From Methylobacteriaceae bacterium (GTDB lineage Bacteria > Pseudomonadota > Alphaproteobacteria > Rhizobiales > Beijerinckiaceae): a stretch of DNA of 39,233 bases. Positions within the stretch are counted from its first letter, which is position 1, and each line of letters opens with the position of its first letter. The stretch spans positions 1 to 39,233 of the forward strand of contig JAEULW010000096.1 in NCBI GenBank assembly GCA_016793505.1. The letters are read 5' to 3'. Position numbers and translations under genes: made by a program. A model generated the notes under the pieces. It saw only the letters and a list, made by a program, of their open reading frames with translations. It was not told the DNA's origin and ran no database searches. Shown piece by piece: positions 32,341-39,233 of the stretch.

Positions 32341-34641
32341 TTGAAGGGCAGCGCGAACGTCGTGAATCTCGACGAACTGGTGGAGGTCGAGCAGCTCGAC
32401 ATCGCCGCCAGGCTCGCGCCGCTGAGCGTCGTCACGTCGGTGGCGGTGACGCAGGTCATCATCTGGCTGACCTGGACGCACGGCGTCCAGATTTACCTTG
32501 TTTTTCTTGAACTTGCGACGATCGGCGTGTCCGGTCTGGCGCTTGCCGGGACGATCCGCTGGCGCGCCGAGCCGAAGCCGGCGCGAATCGATCCGACGCG
32601 GCTGTTCCTGTACCGGGCGGCCGCCCTGGCCGGCGGCGTGACGCTCGGCACGATCCCGATGACGCTGTTCGCCGACGCCGACCAGCAGGTCCGCTCGGCG
32701 ATCATGGCGACCTGCGCCGGGCTGATCGCCACCGGCATGAGCCTGTCGGCGATGCCGCGGCTGGCCTTCCTGTTTTCCGGGCCGATCGTCATCGGCTCCT
32801 TCATCGGCCTGGCGACGACGGGCGACGGCTTCTACATCTCCGTGGCGATCCTGCTCGTCGTCTACGCCTTCTTCCTGTCCTTCCTGACGGTGCAGCTGGC
32901 GCGGCTGATCACCAAGCGCGTCGTCGACCGGATCGAGCTCGAGCGCGAACGCGCGCTGACGGCGCAGCTCCTGCAGGATTTCGAGGCGAACGCCGACGAC
33001 TGGCTGTGGGAGACCGATTCCGCCTTCCGTCTGGCGCATGTCTCGGATCGCCTCGCCGAAGCATTCGGCTGCGCCAGGAGCCATCTGCAGGGCGCCAATT
33101 TCCTGCAGCTGCTCGAGCGTCACGTCGTCGAGGGGTCGCGGGCGACGCTCGTCAAGCTGCGCGAGAAGATCGAGGCGGGCGAGGCCTTCCGCGACGCGAT
33201 GCTGCGGGTCAGGCTGGCGGGCGGCGACAGGTGGTGGCGCCTCGCCGGCAAGCCGGTGGTGATCGGCGCCGACGTGTTCTCGGGCTATCGCGGCGTCGGC
33301 TCGGACGTCACCGAAAAGCGCGAGGCGGACGATCGGGTGGCGCATCTGGCGACGCATGACGCGCTGACCAATCTGCCCAACCGCGTCTCCTTCCAGAACC
33401 GGCTCGACCTGGCGATCGAAGGTCTGGCGCGCGGCGAGCGTTTCGCCGTGCTGTGTCTCGATCTCGACGATTTCAAAGCGGTCAACGACAGCTTCGGTCA
33501 CGGCGTCGGCGACGCGCTGCTGAAGCTGGCGGCGGCGCGGATGCGCACGCTGCTTTCGCCGCGCGACTTTCTGGTGCGCCTCGCCGGCGACGAATTCGTC
33601 ATCCTGCGCACGGGGCCGGGCGCCGGCGACCGCGCGACGATCGCGGCGCTCGGGGCGCGGATCATCGCCTCGATCGGCGAGCCTTTCCCGCTCGACGGCA
33701 TCTCGGCGCATATCGGCGTCAGCATCGGCGTCGCGCTGGCGCCGGAGGACGGGACGCGCGAAACCCTGCGTCGCGCCGATCTGGCGCTCTACCAGAGCAA
33801 GCGCCTCGGCAAGAACAGTCTGCATTTCTATCATGCGGACATGGACGAGCTGGTGTCGCAGCGCCGGGCGCTCGCCGCCGATCTGCGCAATGCGCTCGCC
33901 CACGAGGAGTTCTCGCTCGTCTTCCAGCCGCAGGTGAACGCCGCGACGCACGCCGTGCAGGGCTTCGAGGCGCTGTTGCGCTGGAACCACAAGACGCGCG
34001 GGCTGGTCTCGCCCGTCGAGTTCATCCCTCTGGCCGAGGAGACCGGCGCGATCATCCCGATCGGCGAATGGGCGCTGCGCGAGGCCTGTCGCACCGCCGC
34101 GCAATGGCCGCGCGGCATCAAGGTCGCGGTCAACGTTTCGCCGATCCAGTTCCGCTTCTCGGAGCTGCCCAAGATGGTCGAGAAGGCGCTGGCCGACAGC
34201 GGCCTCGAGGCGCATCGGCTGGAGCTCGAGCTGACCGAATCGGCGCTGCTCGAGAATTCCCATCAGACGCAATCGACGCTGCACGCCCTGCGCGCGCTCG
34301 GCGTCAGGCTGTCGCTCGACGATTTCGGCACCGGCTATTCGTCGCTGAGCTATCTGCGCCAGATCCCGTTCGATCGCGTCAAGATCGATCGCTGCTTCGT
34401 GCAGGACCTGCCGCAGAACGCCCGCGACCTGTCGATCGTGCGGGCGATCGTCGACATCGCCACGGCGATGGGCATGTCGATCACCGCCGAGGGCGTCGAG
34501 ACCGAGGAGCAGAGCCGCTGTCTGCTGCAGCAGGGCTGTCACCAGCTGCAGGGCTATCTGTTCAGCAAGCCGGTCAGCACGGCCGCCGCCGCGGAACTCG
34601 TCGGCGGAGCGACGGCCGGCCAGCGCCAGAGCGCCGCCTGA
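32341..34641 (+). CDS. Membrane PAS-GGDEF-EAL protein, c-di-GMP turnover
   Basis: This 766-residue protein has six N-terminal membrane helices (about 25-45, 51-74, 88-111, 118-137, 139-160 and 163-186), a PAS-like domain (about 215-325, with DDWLWETDSAFRLAHVSD), a GGDEF domain (about 340-490) and an EAL domain (about 515-755). The cyclase motif reads RLAGDEF (A415), a variant of GGDEF, and the inhibitory RxxD site reads SPRD, so feedback inhibition is unlikely. The phosphodiesterase residues look complete: E543-A-L, NVSPIQF, ELTES, D660-D661, KIDRCF and E717-GVET. Net activity is probably c-di-GMP hydrolysis, tuned by the PAS or membrane domain. The start is TTG 32341 with GAGGG just before it; no ATG is available, and GTG 32362 is the alternative. 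Its stop is 15 bp from the convergent htpG stop. Confidence 0.92.
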   Translation: MKGSANVVNLDELVEVEQLDIAARLAPLSVVTSVAVTQVIIWLTWTHGVQIYLVFLELATIGVSGLALAGTIRWRAEPKPARIDPTRLFLYRAAALAGGVTLGTIPMTLFADADQQVRSAIMATCAGLIATGMSLSAMPRLAFLFSGPIVIGSFIGLATTGDGFYISVAILLVVYAFFLSFLTVQLARLITKRVVDRIELERERALTAQLLQDFEANADDWLWETDSAFRLAHVSDRLAEAFGCARSHLQGANFLQLLERHVVEGSRATLVKLREKIEAGEAFRDAMLRVRLAGGDRWWRLAGKPVVIGADVFSGYRGVGSDVTEKREADDRVAHLATHDALTNLPNRVSFQNRLDLAIEGLARGERFAVLCLDLDDFKAVNDSFGHGVGDALLKLAAARMRTLLSPRDFLVRLAGDEFVILRTGPGAGDRATIAALGARIIASIGEPFPLDGISAHIGVSIGVALAPEDGTRETLRRADLALYQSKRLGKNSLHFYHADMDELVSQRRALAADLRNALAHEEFSLVFQPQVNAATHAVQGFEALLRWNHKTRGLVSPVEFIPLAEETGAIIPIGEWALREACRTAAQWPRGIKVAVNVSPIQFRFSELPKMVEKALADSGLEAHRLELELTESALLENSHQTQSTLHALRALGVRLSLDDFGTGYSSLSYLRQIPFDRVKIDRCFVQDLPQNARDLSIVRAIVDIATAMGMSITAEGVETEEQSRCLLQQGCHQLQGYLFSKPVSTAAAAELVGGATAGQRQSAA

Positions 34642-34656
34642 ACGGCGCCCGTCGCG

Positions 34657-36567
34657 TCAACCCAGCGCCTTCGACATGACGCGGCCGAGCCGATCGGCGA
34701 AGGCCGCCGCATCGACCGGGGGCTCGCCGTCGCGCAGGCGCGCCTCGTCGAGCAGCAGCCAGGCGGCGTCGGCGATCTCGGCGCGAGCGTCCCGATCGGC
34801 GAAACGCGCCGCGAGCCGCGCGACCAGCGCATGACCGGCGTTGATCTCGAGGATCGCTCTGGCGGCCGGCGGCGCCTGTCCGCCCATGGCGAGCAGGCGC
34901 TCGAGCCGCCGGTCGAGCCCGTGCTCGGCGGCGACGAGGCAGGCGGCGCTGGTCGCCAGACGGTCGGAGGCGCGCACGTCGGCCACCGCCTCGCCGAGCG
35001 TCTCCTTGAAGAAGGCGATGAGCGTGGCGGCCGCCGCGTCGACCTCGGCGGCGGGGATCGCCGCGCCGTCGACGCGCGCGATGGCGGCGATGTCGGCCGT
35101 TCCCTGCGTCACCGAGCGGAACGGCTTGCCGTCAAAGCCGAGCGCGGTCGTCACCCAGAAGGCGTCGATCGGATCGGACAGCAGCAGAACCTCGACGCCG
35201 CGGGCGCGGAATCCTTCGAGCTGCGGCGAGGCGGCGAGGCGGCGCGCGTCGTCGCCGGTCAGATAGTAGATCGCGGTCTGGTTCTCGCGCAGGTCCTTGA
35301 CGTAGTCGGCGAGCGAGCGGCCGCCGTCGGGATGGGCCGTCGAGCGGAAGCGGGCGATCTTCAGCAGATCGTCGCGCTTCTCGGGCGCCTCGTAGAGGCC
35401 CTCCTTCAGGACCGCGCCGAAATTCTCCCAGATCTTCGCCCAGCTCTCCGGCTGCTTGTCGGCGAGGCGCACGAGATCGGCGAGAATGCGGTTGGCGACG
35501 CCGGTGCGGATGGCGCCGAACACCGGGCTCTGCTGCGCCATCTCGCGCGAGACGTTGAGCGGCAGGTCGGCGGAATCGACGACGAGACGGACGAAGCGCA
35601 GCCAGCCGGGCAGGAGGTCGGCGTCGTCGGTGATCAACACGCGGCGGACATAGAGCTTGCCGCGGCCCTTGCGCTGGGGATCGAACAGATCGAGCGGGCG
35701 AGAGCCGGGGACGAAGGCGAGCGCGTGATATTCGTGCCGGCCCTCGGCGCGCCAGTGCGCGGTCATCGCCGGTTCATCGAACTGGCCGGACAGGCCGCGG
35801 TAGAACTCGGCGTATTGCTCTGTCGAAATGTCGCTCTTCGGCCGCGCCCAGAGGGCGGCGCCGTCGGCGATGCGGCGCGGCGAGGCGCCGGGGGACTCGG
35901 CGAGATCGATCGGCACGGCGACGCCGCCGGAGTGCTCGCGCAGGATCTGCTCGACGCGATGGGGCGCGGCGTAGTCCTTCGCCGCCTCGGTCAGATGCAG
36001 GATGACGCGCGTCCCGCGCGCCGGCGCGGCGTCGGGCGGCAGCGGCGCGATCGCGTAGTCGCCCTTGCCTTCCGACTCCCAGCGCCAGGCCTGGCTCTGG
36101 CCGGCGCGGCGGGTCTCGACGACGACGCGGCCCGCCACCATGAACGCGGAGTAGAAGCCGACGCCGAACTGGCCGATCAGCGATTCGGCCTGCTTCGCGC
36201 CGGCCTCGCCGAGCTTCTCGACGAAGCTGCGCGTGCCCGAGCGGGCGATCGTGCCGAGCGCCTCGACGAGATCGCCCTCGCTCATGCCGAGGCCGTTGTC
36301 CTCGACGACGAGGCGACCGTTCGCCTCGTCGCAGACGACGCGGATGGCGAAGGCGGCGTCCTCGCCGAGGAGGGCGGGATCGGCGAGCGCCTCGTAGCGC
36401 AGGCGCTCGCAGGCGTCCGCGGCGTTGGCGACGAGTTCGCGCAGGAAGACGTCGCGGTCGGAATAGACCGAATGCACCATCAGCTGGAGAAGGCGGGCGA
36501 CGTCCGCCTCGAAGACGTGGGTGCGGCTGGCGGGGGCGGCGTCGGCCGCCGTGTCGGCGCTGGTCAC
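34657..36567 (-). CDS. htpG: HtpG, Hsp90-type chaperone
   Basis: HtpG is the bacterial Hsp90, a cytoplasmic ATP-dependent chaperone. The 636-residue protein has the GHKL ATPase motifs in order: ELVANAADACERLR (usual ELISNASDA), VEDNGLGMS, GTIARSGTRSF and GQFGVGFYSAFMV. The middle domain has LYVRRVLITDDADLLPGWLRFVRLVVDS (in two blocks) and LPLNVSREMAQQ, whose Arg contacts ATP. The C-terminal dimer domain follows from about residue 500. The C-terminal part is shorter and more Ala-rich than in E. coli. ATG 36567 was chosen from the family start; a heat-shock-like promoter lies about 55-85 bases upstream. It diverges from the tRNA deacylase gene. Confidence 0.95.
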   Translation of the reverse strand: MTSADTAADAAPASRTHVFEADVARLLQLMVHSVYSDRDVFLRELVANAADACERLRYEALADPALLGEDAAFAIRVVCDEANGRLVVEDNGLGMSEGDLVEALGTIARSGTRSFVEKLGEAGAKQAESLIGQFGVGFYSAFMVAGRVVVETRRAGQSQAWRWESEGKGDYAIAPLPPDAAPARGTRVILHLTEAAKDYAAPHRVEQILREHSGGVAVPIDLAESPGASPRRIADGAALWARPKSDISTEQYAEFYRGLSGQFDEPAMTAHWRAEGRHEYHALAFVPGSRPLDLFDPQRKGRGKLYVRRVLITDDADLLPGWLRFVRLVVDSADLPLNVSREMAQQSPVFGAIRTGVANRILADLVRLADKQPESWAKIWENFGAVLKEGLYEAPEKRDDLLKIARFRSTAHPDGGRSLADYVKDLRENQTAIYYLTGDDARRLAASPQLEGFRARGVEVLLLSDPIDAFWVTTALGFDGKPFRSVTQGTADIAAIARVDGAAIPAAEVDAAAATLIAFFKETLGEAVADVRASDRLATSAACLVAAEHGLDRRLERLLAMGGQAPPAARAILEINAGHALVARLAARFADRDARAEIADAAWLLLDEARLRDGEPPVDAAAFADRLGRVMSKALG

Positions 36568-36622
36568 GGCTGTCCTCAGATGTGATCGACTGTAACGGCG
36601 GCGCGGCGGCCGTCCGCGGCCG

Positions 36623-36651
36623 ATATCGGTCCGCGCCGCGGCCGAATCAAG
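36623..36651 (-). promoter_or_regulatory. Candidate RpoH-type promoter of htpG
   Basis: On the minus strand, CTTGATT (36651-36645) and CCGATAT (36629-36623) are separated by 15 bases, giving a 17-base spacer between TTGATT and GATATC. This is close to the sigma-32 pattern CTTGAAA with CCCATNT. The predicted start lies about 50 bases before the ATG. HtpG is a classic heat-shock gene. Confidence 0.5.
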
Positions 36652-36725
36652 AGCGCCGACGCGCTTGTCCGGGCGCGGCGCGCGGCCTAGAAGGCGCGCG
36701 GCCGCAATCTGAGACGAGGACGTTC

Positions 36726-37226
36726 ATGCCTGCTGCGCCGGAGGATCTGTTCGCTTTTCTCGACCGGCTCGGCATCGCGCACGAGACGGTGTCTCACCCG
36801 CCGCTGTTCACGGTCGAGGAGTCGCGGGCGCTGCGCGGGCAGATTCCCGGCGGCCACACGAAAAATCTGTTCGTCAAGGACAAGAAGAGCCGCCTGTTCC
36901 TGATCACGGCGCTGGAGGATGCGACGATCGACCTGAAACGCGTCCACGAGGCGATCGGCGGGCAGGGCCGGGTGTCGTTCGGCTCGGGCGAACTGCTCGA
37001 GGAGGTGTGGGGCGTCAAGCCGGGCGCGGTGACGCCGTTCGGGGCGATCAACGATCGCGACGGGCGCGTCACGGTCGTGCTCGAGGCGGCGATGATGCGG
37101 CAGGCGCGGCTGAACTTCCATCCGCTGGTCAACACGCGCACGACCGGGCTCGCCGGCGCCGATCTGGTCCGCTTCCTCGAGGCGACGGGTCATACGCCGC
37201 TGGTCGTCGCGCTGGCGCAGGGCTGA
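36726..37226 (+). CDS. YbaK/ProXp-ala-type aminoacyl-tRNA deacylase
   Basis: This 166-residue free-standing editing enzyme belongs to the YbaK/prolyl-tRNA synthetase INS-domain family. These proteins remove wrongly attached amino acids, often Ala from tRNA-Pro. Family features are the start DLFAFLDRLGIAHETVSHPPLFTVEES, read in two blocks; GGHTKNLFVKDKK with the conserved Lys; the GSGELLEEVWGVKPGAVTPFG segment; and HPLVNTRTTGL near the end. The ProXp-ala subgroup is the best match by eye; YbaK or ProXp-y are alternatives. ATG 36726 follows GAGGA by five bases. The gene diverges from htpG and ends at a bidirectional terminator. Confidence 0.9.
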   Translation: MPAAPEDLFAFLDRLGIAHETVSHPPLFTVEESRALRGQIPGGHTKNLFVKDKKSRLFLITALEDATIDLKRVHEAIGGQGRVSFGSGELLEEVWGVKPGAVTPFGAINDRDGRVTVVLEAAMMRQARLNFHPLVNTRTTGLAGADLVRFLEATGHTPLVVALAQG

Positions 37227-37247
37227 GTCGGCGGCGGCAAAAGAAAA

Positions 37248-37265
37248 GGCCGCCTGCGGGCGGCC
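37248..37265. terminator. Bidirectional intrinsic terminator
   Basis: This is a perfect 7-bp stem, GGCCGCC (37248-37254) and GGCGGCC (37259-37265), with a TGCG loop. AAAAGAAAA lies directly to the left and TCGTCGATTTT to the right. It sits in the 65-bp gap between the convergent deacylase and DUF4167 genes and can end both transcripts, best for the minus-strand one, which would have the longer U run. Confidence 0.8.
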
Positions 37266-37291
37266 TCGTCGATTTTCCGCGCGCCTTCGCC

Positions 37292-38254
37292 TCACTCGCC
37301 GACGGGCGCGTCTCCCGGCTCGCGCTCGGGCGCCTCGGCGCCGCCCTCCTCGCCGGACGGGCGACGACGGCGACGACGGGCGCGCAGCGGGAAACGCGCC
37401 GCCTCCATCGCCGGATCGTCGGCGCCGGGGAACGTCGTCTCCTCGCCGGGCGCCGGGCCGGCGCTTTCGGGCTGCGGATCGGCGGCGGGCGGGGCGACGC
37501 GCACCGGCGCGGTGATGAAGGCCGGCAGGCTCGGCTGTTCGCCGGCGGGCTGCGGCGGCGCCTCGCGCAGGTAGGGCTGGCTCTGATCGCGCGGTCCGCG
37601 ATCGAAGCGCTGGTCGCCGCGGTCGCGCGGCGGGAAGCGCTGGTCGCGCGGCGGGCGATTGTCGCGCGGTCGGTCAAAACCGCGATCCGGACGCGGCCCG
37701 CGCTCCTGATTGGGTCCGCCCTGATGCTGCGGCCGCTCGCCCTGCGGGCGTTCGCCACGCTCGTGCTGCGGCTGCTGCGGACGCGGCGGCTGGTCGCCGC
37801 GGTCCTGATAGGGCGGACGGTCGCCGAAGGGCTGCGGCGCGGGCTGCGGCTGGCCGCCGAAATTCTGCTGCGGCTGATAGGGCGGCTGCTGCGGAAAGCG
37901 TTCGGCGGGCGAAGCGAAACGGTCCGGCACGCCGCCGGTCTCGTCGTCGTCCAACTCGTCCGCATCCGCCTCGCCGGGCGGGCGCTGATAACCCTGCTGG
38001 GCCTGCAACTGGGCCTGCTGGGCGGCCGCGATCAGGCGGAAATAGTGTTCAGCGTGCTGCAGATAGCTCTCGGCCATGACGGGATCGCCGGAGGAATGCG
38101 CGTCGCGGGCGAGTTGCAGATACTTCTCGGCGATGTGGTGGGCTGTGCCGCGGATCTTCACGTCCGGGCCGTTCGATTCGTAGGAGCGGGTGAGAGGATT
38201 GGGGCCCTTCCGCCCGTTGCGGCCGCGCATACGCTTGTTCTGACCAGGGCGCAT
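37292..38254 (-). CDS. DUF4167 protein with long disordered Arg/Gln/Pro tail
   Basis: This 320-residue protein has a basic start (MRPGQNKRMRGRNGRK) and the compact DUF4167 domain (about 15-85) with SNGPDVKIRGTAHHIAEKY, LQLARDAHSSGDPVMAESYL and QHAEHYFRLIAAA. The helix pair resembles a short TPR-like hairpin. The rest is low complexity: a Gln/Pro-rich part (about 130-190), an Arg/Asp/Pro/Gln-rich part (about 175-240) with repeated RDxR and DRGxR elements, and a basic RARRRRRR cluster near residue 300. Such composition suggests RNA binding, but this is inference; the family has no agreed function and is largely alphaproteobacterial. ATG 38254 begins the conserved MRPGQNxR start. It lies downstream of prmC on the same strand, a common alphaproteobacterial neighbourhood. 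Confidence 0.87.
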   Translation of the reverse strand: MRPGQNKRMRGRNGRKGPNPLTRSYESNGPDVKIRGTAHHIAEKYLQLARDAHSSGDPVMAESYLQHAEHYFRLIAAAQQAQLQAQQGYQRPPGEADADELDDDETGGVPDRFASPAERFPQQPPYQPQQNFGGQPQPAPQPFGDRPPYQDRGDQPPRPQQPQHERGERPQGERPQHQGGPNQERGPRPDRGFDRPRDNRPPRDQRFPPRDRGDQRFDRGPRDQSQPYLREAPPQPAGEQPSLPAFITAPVRVAPPAADPQPESAGPAPGEETTFPGADDPAMEAARFPLRARRRRRRPSGEEGGAEAPEREPGDAPVGE

Positions 38255-38640
38255 CGATTGTCCTTGCTTCGATCCTCGGGTGACGCCGGCGACAGGCCGC
38301 GACGATCCGCCTCGCGCGCCGGCGCGGGCCGGAGACGCGAGGTCCGTTGCGGTATGTGGCGGGCGCGTAGCCTTCTTCCGCTTTCTCGCTTGTGCGGGAC
38401 GCCATCCGCCGTCCCCCATGCGCGGCGGATATGCGACAATCAAGCCTGCGGGTTTTTCGCGCCGATTCTGCTTCGATCCGGAGTTGGCCGGATTGCGCAT
38501 CGCGCAATCCCTGTGGCCGCCCTCGACAGACCCGAAACGGGCCCGCTTCGAAAACACGCGAGGCTCACTGGCGGCAACCTAGTCCTTTTCCGACCGTTCG
38601 CCAAGACCTTTCCGCGACTTTCCCCGGCTGCGCCGGGTTC
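38255..38640. other. 386-bp non-coding gap with two hairpins between prmC and DUF4167
   Basis: No gene was supported here, although the DUF4167 frame stays open upstream to about 38557. Two stem-loops are visible. One is GGATTGCGC/GCGCAATCC (38490-38498 and 38502-38510) with a three-base loop. The other is CCCGGC/GCCGGG (38623-38628 and 38632-38637), immediately past the prmC stop. The second may help end the prmC transcript, though a T tract is lacking on that strand. The DUF4167 promoter and leader presumably lie here. Confidence 0.5.
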
Positions 38641-39233
38641 TCAGCCTCCGGGCGCGCGGGCGATGGCGACGCGCTCGCGGCCGGCGAGATCGCGCGCCGG
38701 GGCGGCCGGCGACAGGCCGGCGGCGGCGAGCAGCGCCGCGACCGCCGGCGCCTGACCCGCCCCGACCTCGAACAGGACGAGCCCGCCGGGGGCGAGCAGC
38801 CGCGCCGCCGCCGGGGCCAGACGCCGATAGGCGTCGAGCCCGTCCGGCCCGCCGTCGAGGGCGAGGCGCGGATCGTGCAGCCGCACCTCCGGCGCGAGGC
38901 CGGCGATGTCGCCAGCCGGGATGTAGGGCGGATTGGAGACGACGAGATCGAAACCGCCGGCGAGGGCGGCGTCCCAGTCGCCGACCAGCACAGCGGCGCG
39001 GTCGGCGAGGCCGTTGCGGCGCAGATTGTCGCGCGCCAGCCGGGCGGCGGCCGGCGCGCGGTCGAGCGCCACGGCGAAGGCGGCGGGCAGTTCGGCGAGC
39101 AGCGCGGCGGCGACGGCGCCTGATCCGGTTCCGAAATCGACCAGGCGCAGGGGCTCGCCGCGGCGCGGGCCGAGCGCGGCCAGCGCCGCCTCGACCAGCG
39201 TCTCGGTGTCGGGGCGCGGGTCCAGCACGTCGG
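38641..39233 (-). CDS. prmC: PrmC, release factor glutamine methyltransferase (3' part)
   Basis: PrmC methylates the Gln of the GGQ motif in release factors RF1 and RF2 using S-adenosylmethionine. The window holds about 197 C-terminal codons; the gene runs past the right edge, so the N-terminal helical domain is missing. The visible part opens with DVLDPRPDTETLVEAAL (usual IPRPDTE), then the SAM motif VDFGTGSGAVAAALLAELP, the catalytic VVSNPPYIP, and LALDGGPDGLDAYRRL and PGGLVLFEVGAGQ near the end. In many alphaproteobacteria prfA lies just upstream of prmC and DUF4167 follows; the second holds here. The NPPY motif makes the call firm. Confidence 0.93.
   Translation of the reverse strand, partial: DVLDPRPDTETLVEAALAALGPRRGEPLRLVDFGTGSGAVAAALLAELPAAFAVALDRAPAAARLARDNLRRNGLADRAAVLVGDWDAALAGGFDLVVSNPPYIPAGDIAGLAPEVRLHDPRLALDGGPDGLDAYRRLAPAAARLLAPGGLVLFEVGAGQAPAVAALLAAAGLSPAAPARDLAGRERVAIARAPGG

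Noticed and set aside
28843-34542. Minus-strand open frame of about 1,900 codons spanning the AhpD-like and GGDEF-EAL genes
   Set aside because: It crosses several real genes in the wrong frame and its sequence is compositionally odd with no recognisable family.
1-39233. CRISPR arrays, tRNA or rRNA genes, insertion sequences, prophage or integration sites
   Set aside because: No spaced direct repeats, tRNA-like cloverleaf, transposase or integrase reading was seen. Composition is even apart from the short AT-rich leader near 32,250.

Overview
The window is about 39 kb of uniformly GC-rich chromosome from an alphaproteobacterium, most likely of the order Hyphomicrobiales (Rhizobiales). This is inferred from a set of lineage-typical genes: a 1,595-residue NAD-dependent glutamate dehydrogenase, a DUF4167 protein next to prmC, an SDHAF4-like (DUF1674) protein beside htpX, and rsmB next to a heparinase II/III-family gene. 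No tRNA, rRNA, CRISPR array, transposase or phage gene was seen. Genes are tightly packed on both strands. The genus cannot be fixed from this sequence.

Left edge (1-3.8 kb, minus strand): cellulose synthase bcsA followed by the first 351 codons of bcsB. As given, the bcsA frame has no stop codon. A one-base shift in a five-G run at 1089-1093 restores a normal end just before bcsB. The PilZ domain of BcsA carries Asp where the first Arg of the c-di-GMP-binding RxxxR motif is expected.

3.8-15.2 kb: a catabolic and transport island. A carboxypeptidase G2-like M20 amidohydrolase (minus) diverges from an IclR-type regulator, a fused HyuA-HyuB hydantoinase/5-oxoprolinase and a complete peptide-type ABC transporter (binding protein, two permeases, two ATPases). 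All plus-strand junctions except one are four-base stop/start overlaps. The exception, between the binding protein and the first permease, carries a palindromic REP-like element. The set looks like a system that imports a cyclic or N-acylated amino-acid or peptide-like compound and opens or hydrolyses it. The substrate is unknown.

15.3-20.3 kb: housekeeping and small genes. These are the RNA 2',3'-cyclic phosphodiesterase thpR, an exported DUF1287 protein, a membrane-anchored SNase-like nuclease whose tail overlaps a convergent YkvA-family gene, purH, an N-terminally broken PEP-CTERM protein and an unrecognised 122-residue protein.

20.3-26.7 kb (minus): a probable five-gene operon htpX - rsmB - heparinase-like - SDR dehydrogenase - HtrA/DegP-like protease, with a heat-shock-like promoter before htpX. 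The SDHAF4-like gene diverges from it and meets the glutamate dehydrogenase gene stop to stop.

26.7-39.2 kb: NAD-glutamate dehydrogenase (minus), an AhpD-like carboxymuconolactone decarboxylase-family protein, a six-helix membrane PAS-GGDEF-EAL protein with an intact EAL domain and a degenerate AGDEF motif, htpG with its own heat-shock-like promoter, a YbaK-type tRNA deacylase, a disordered Arg/Gln/Pro-rich DUF4167 protein, and the 3' part of prmC running off the right edge. Cellulose synthase and the c-di-GMP turnover enzyme both belong to c-di-GMP physiology but lie 29 kb apart, so no direct link is claimed.
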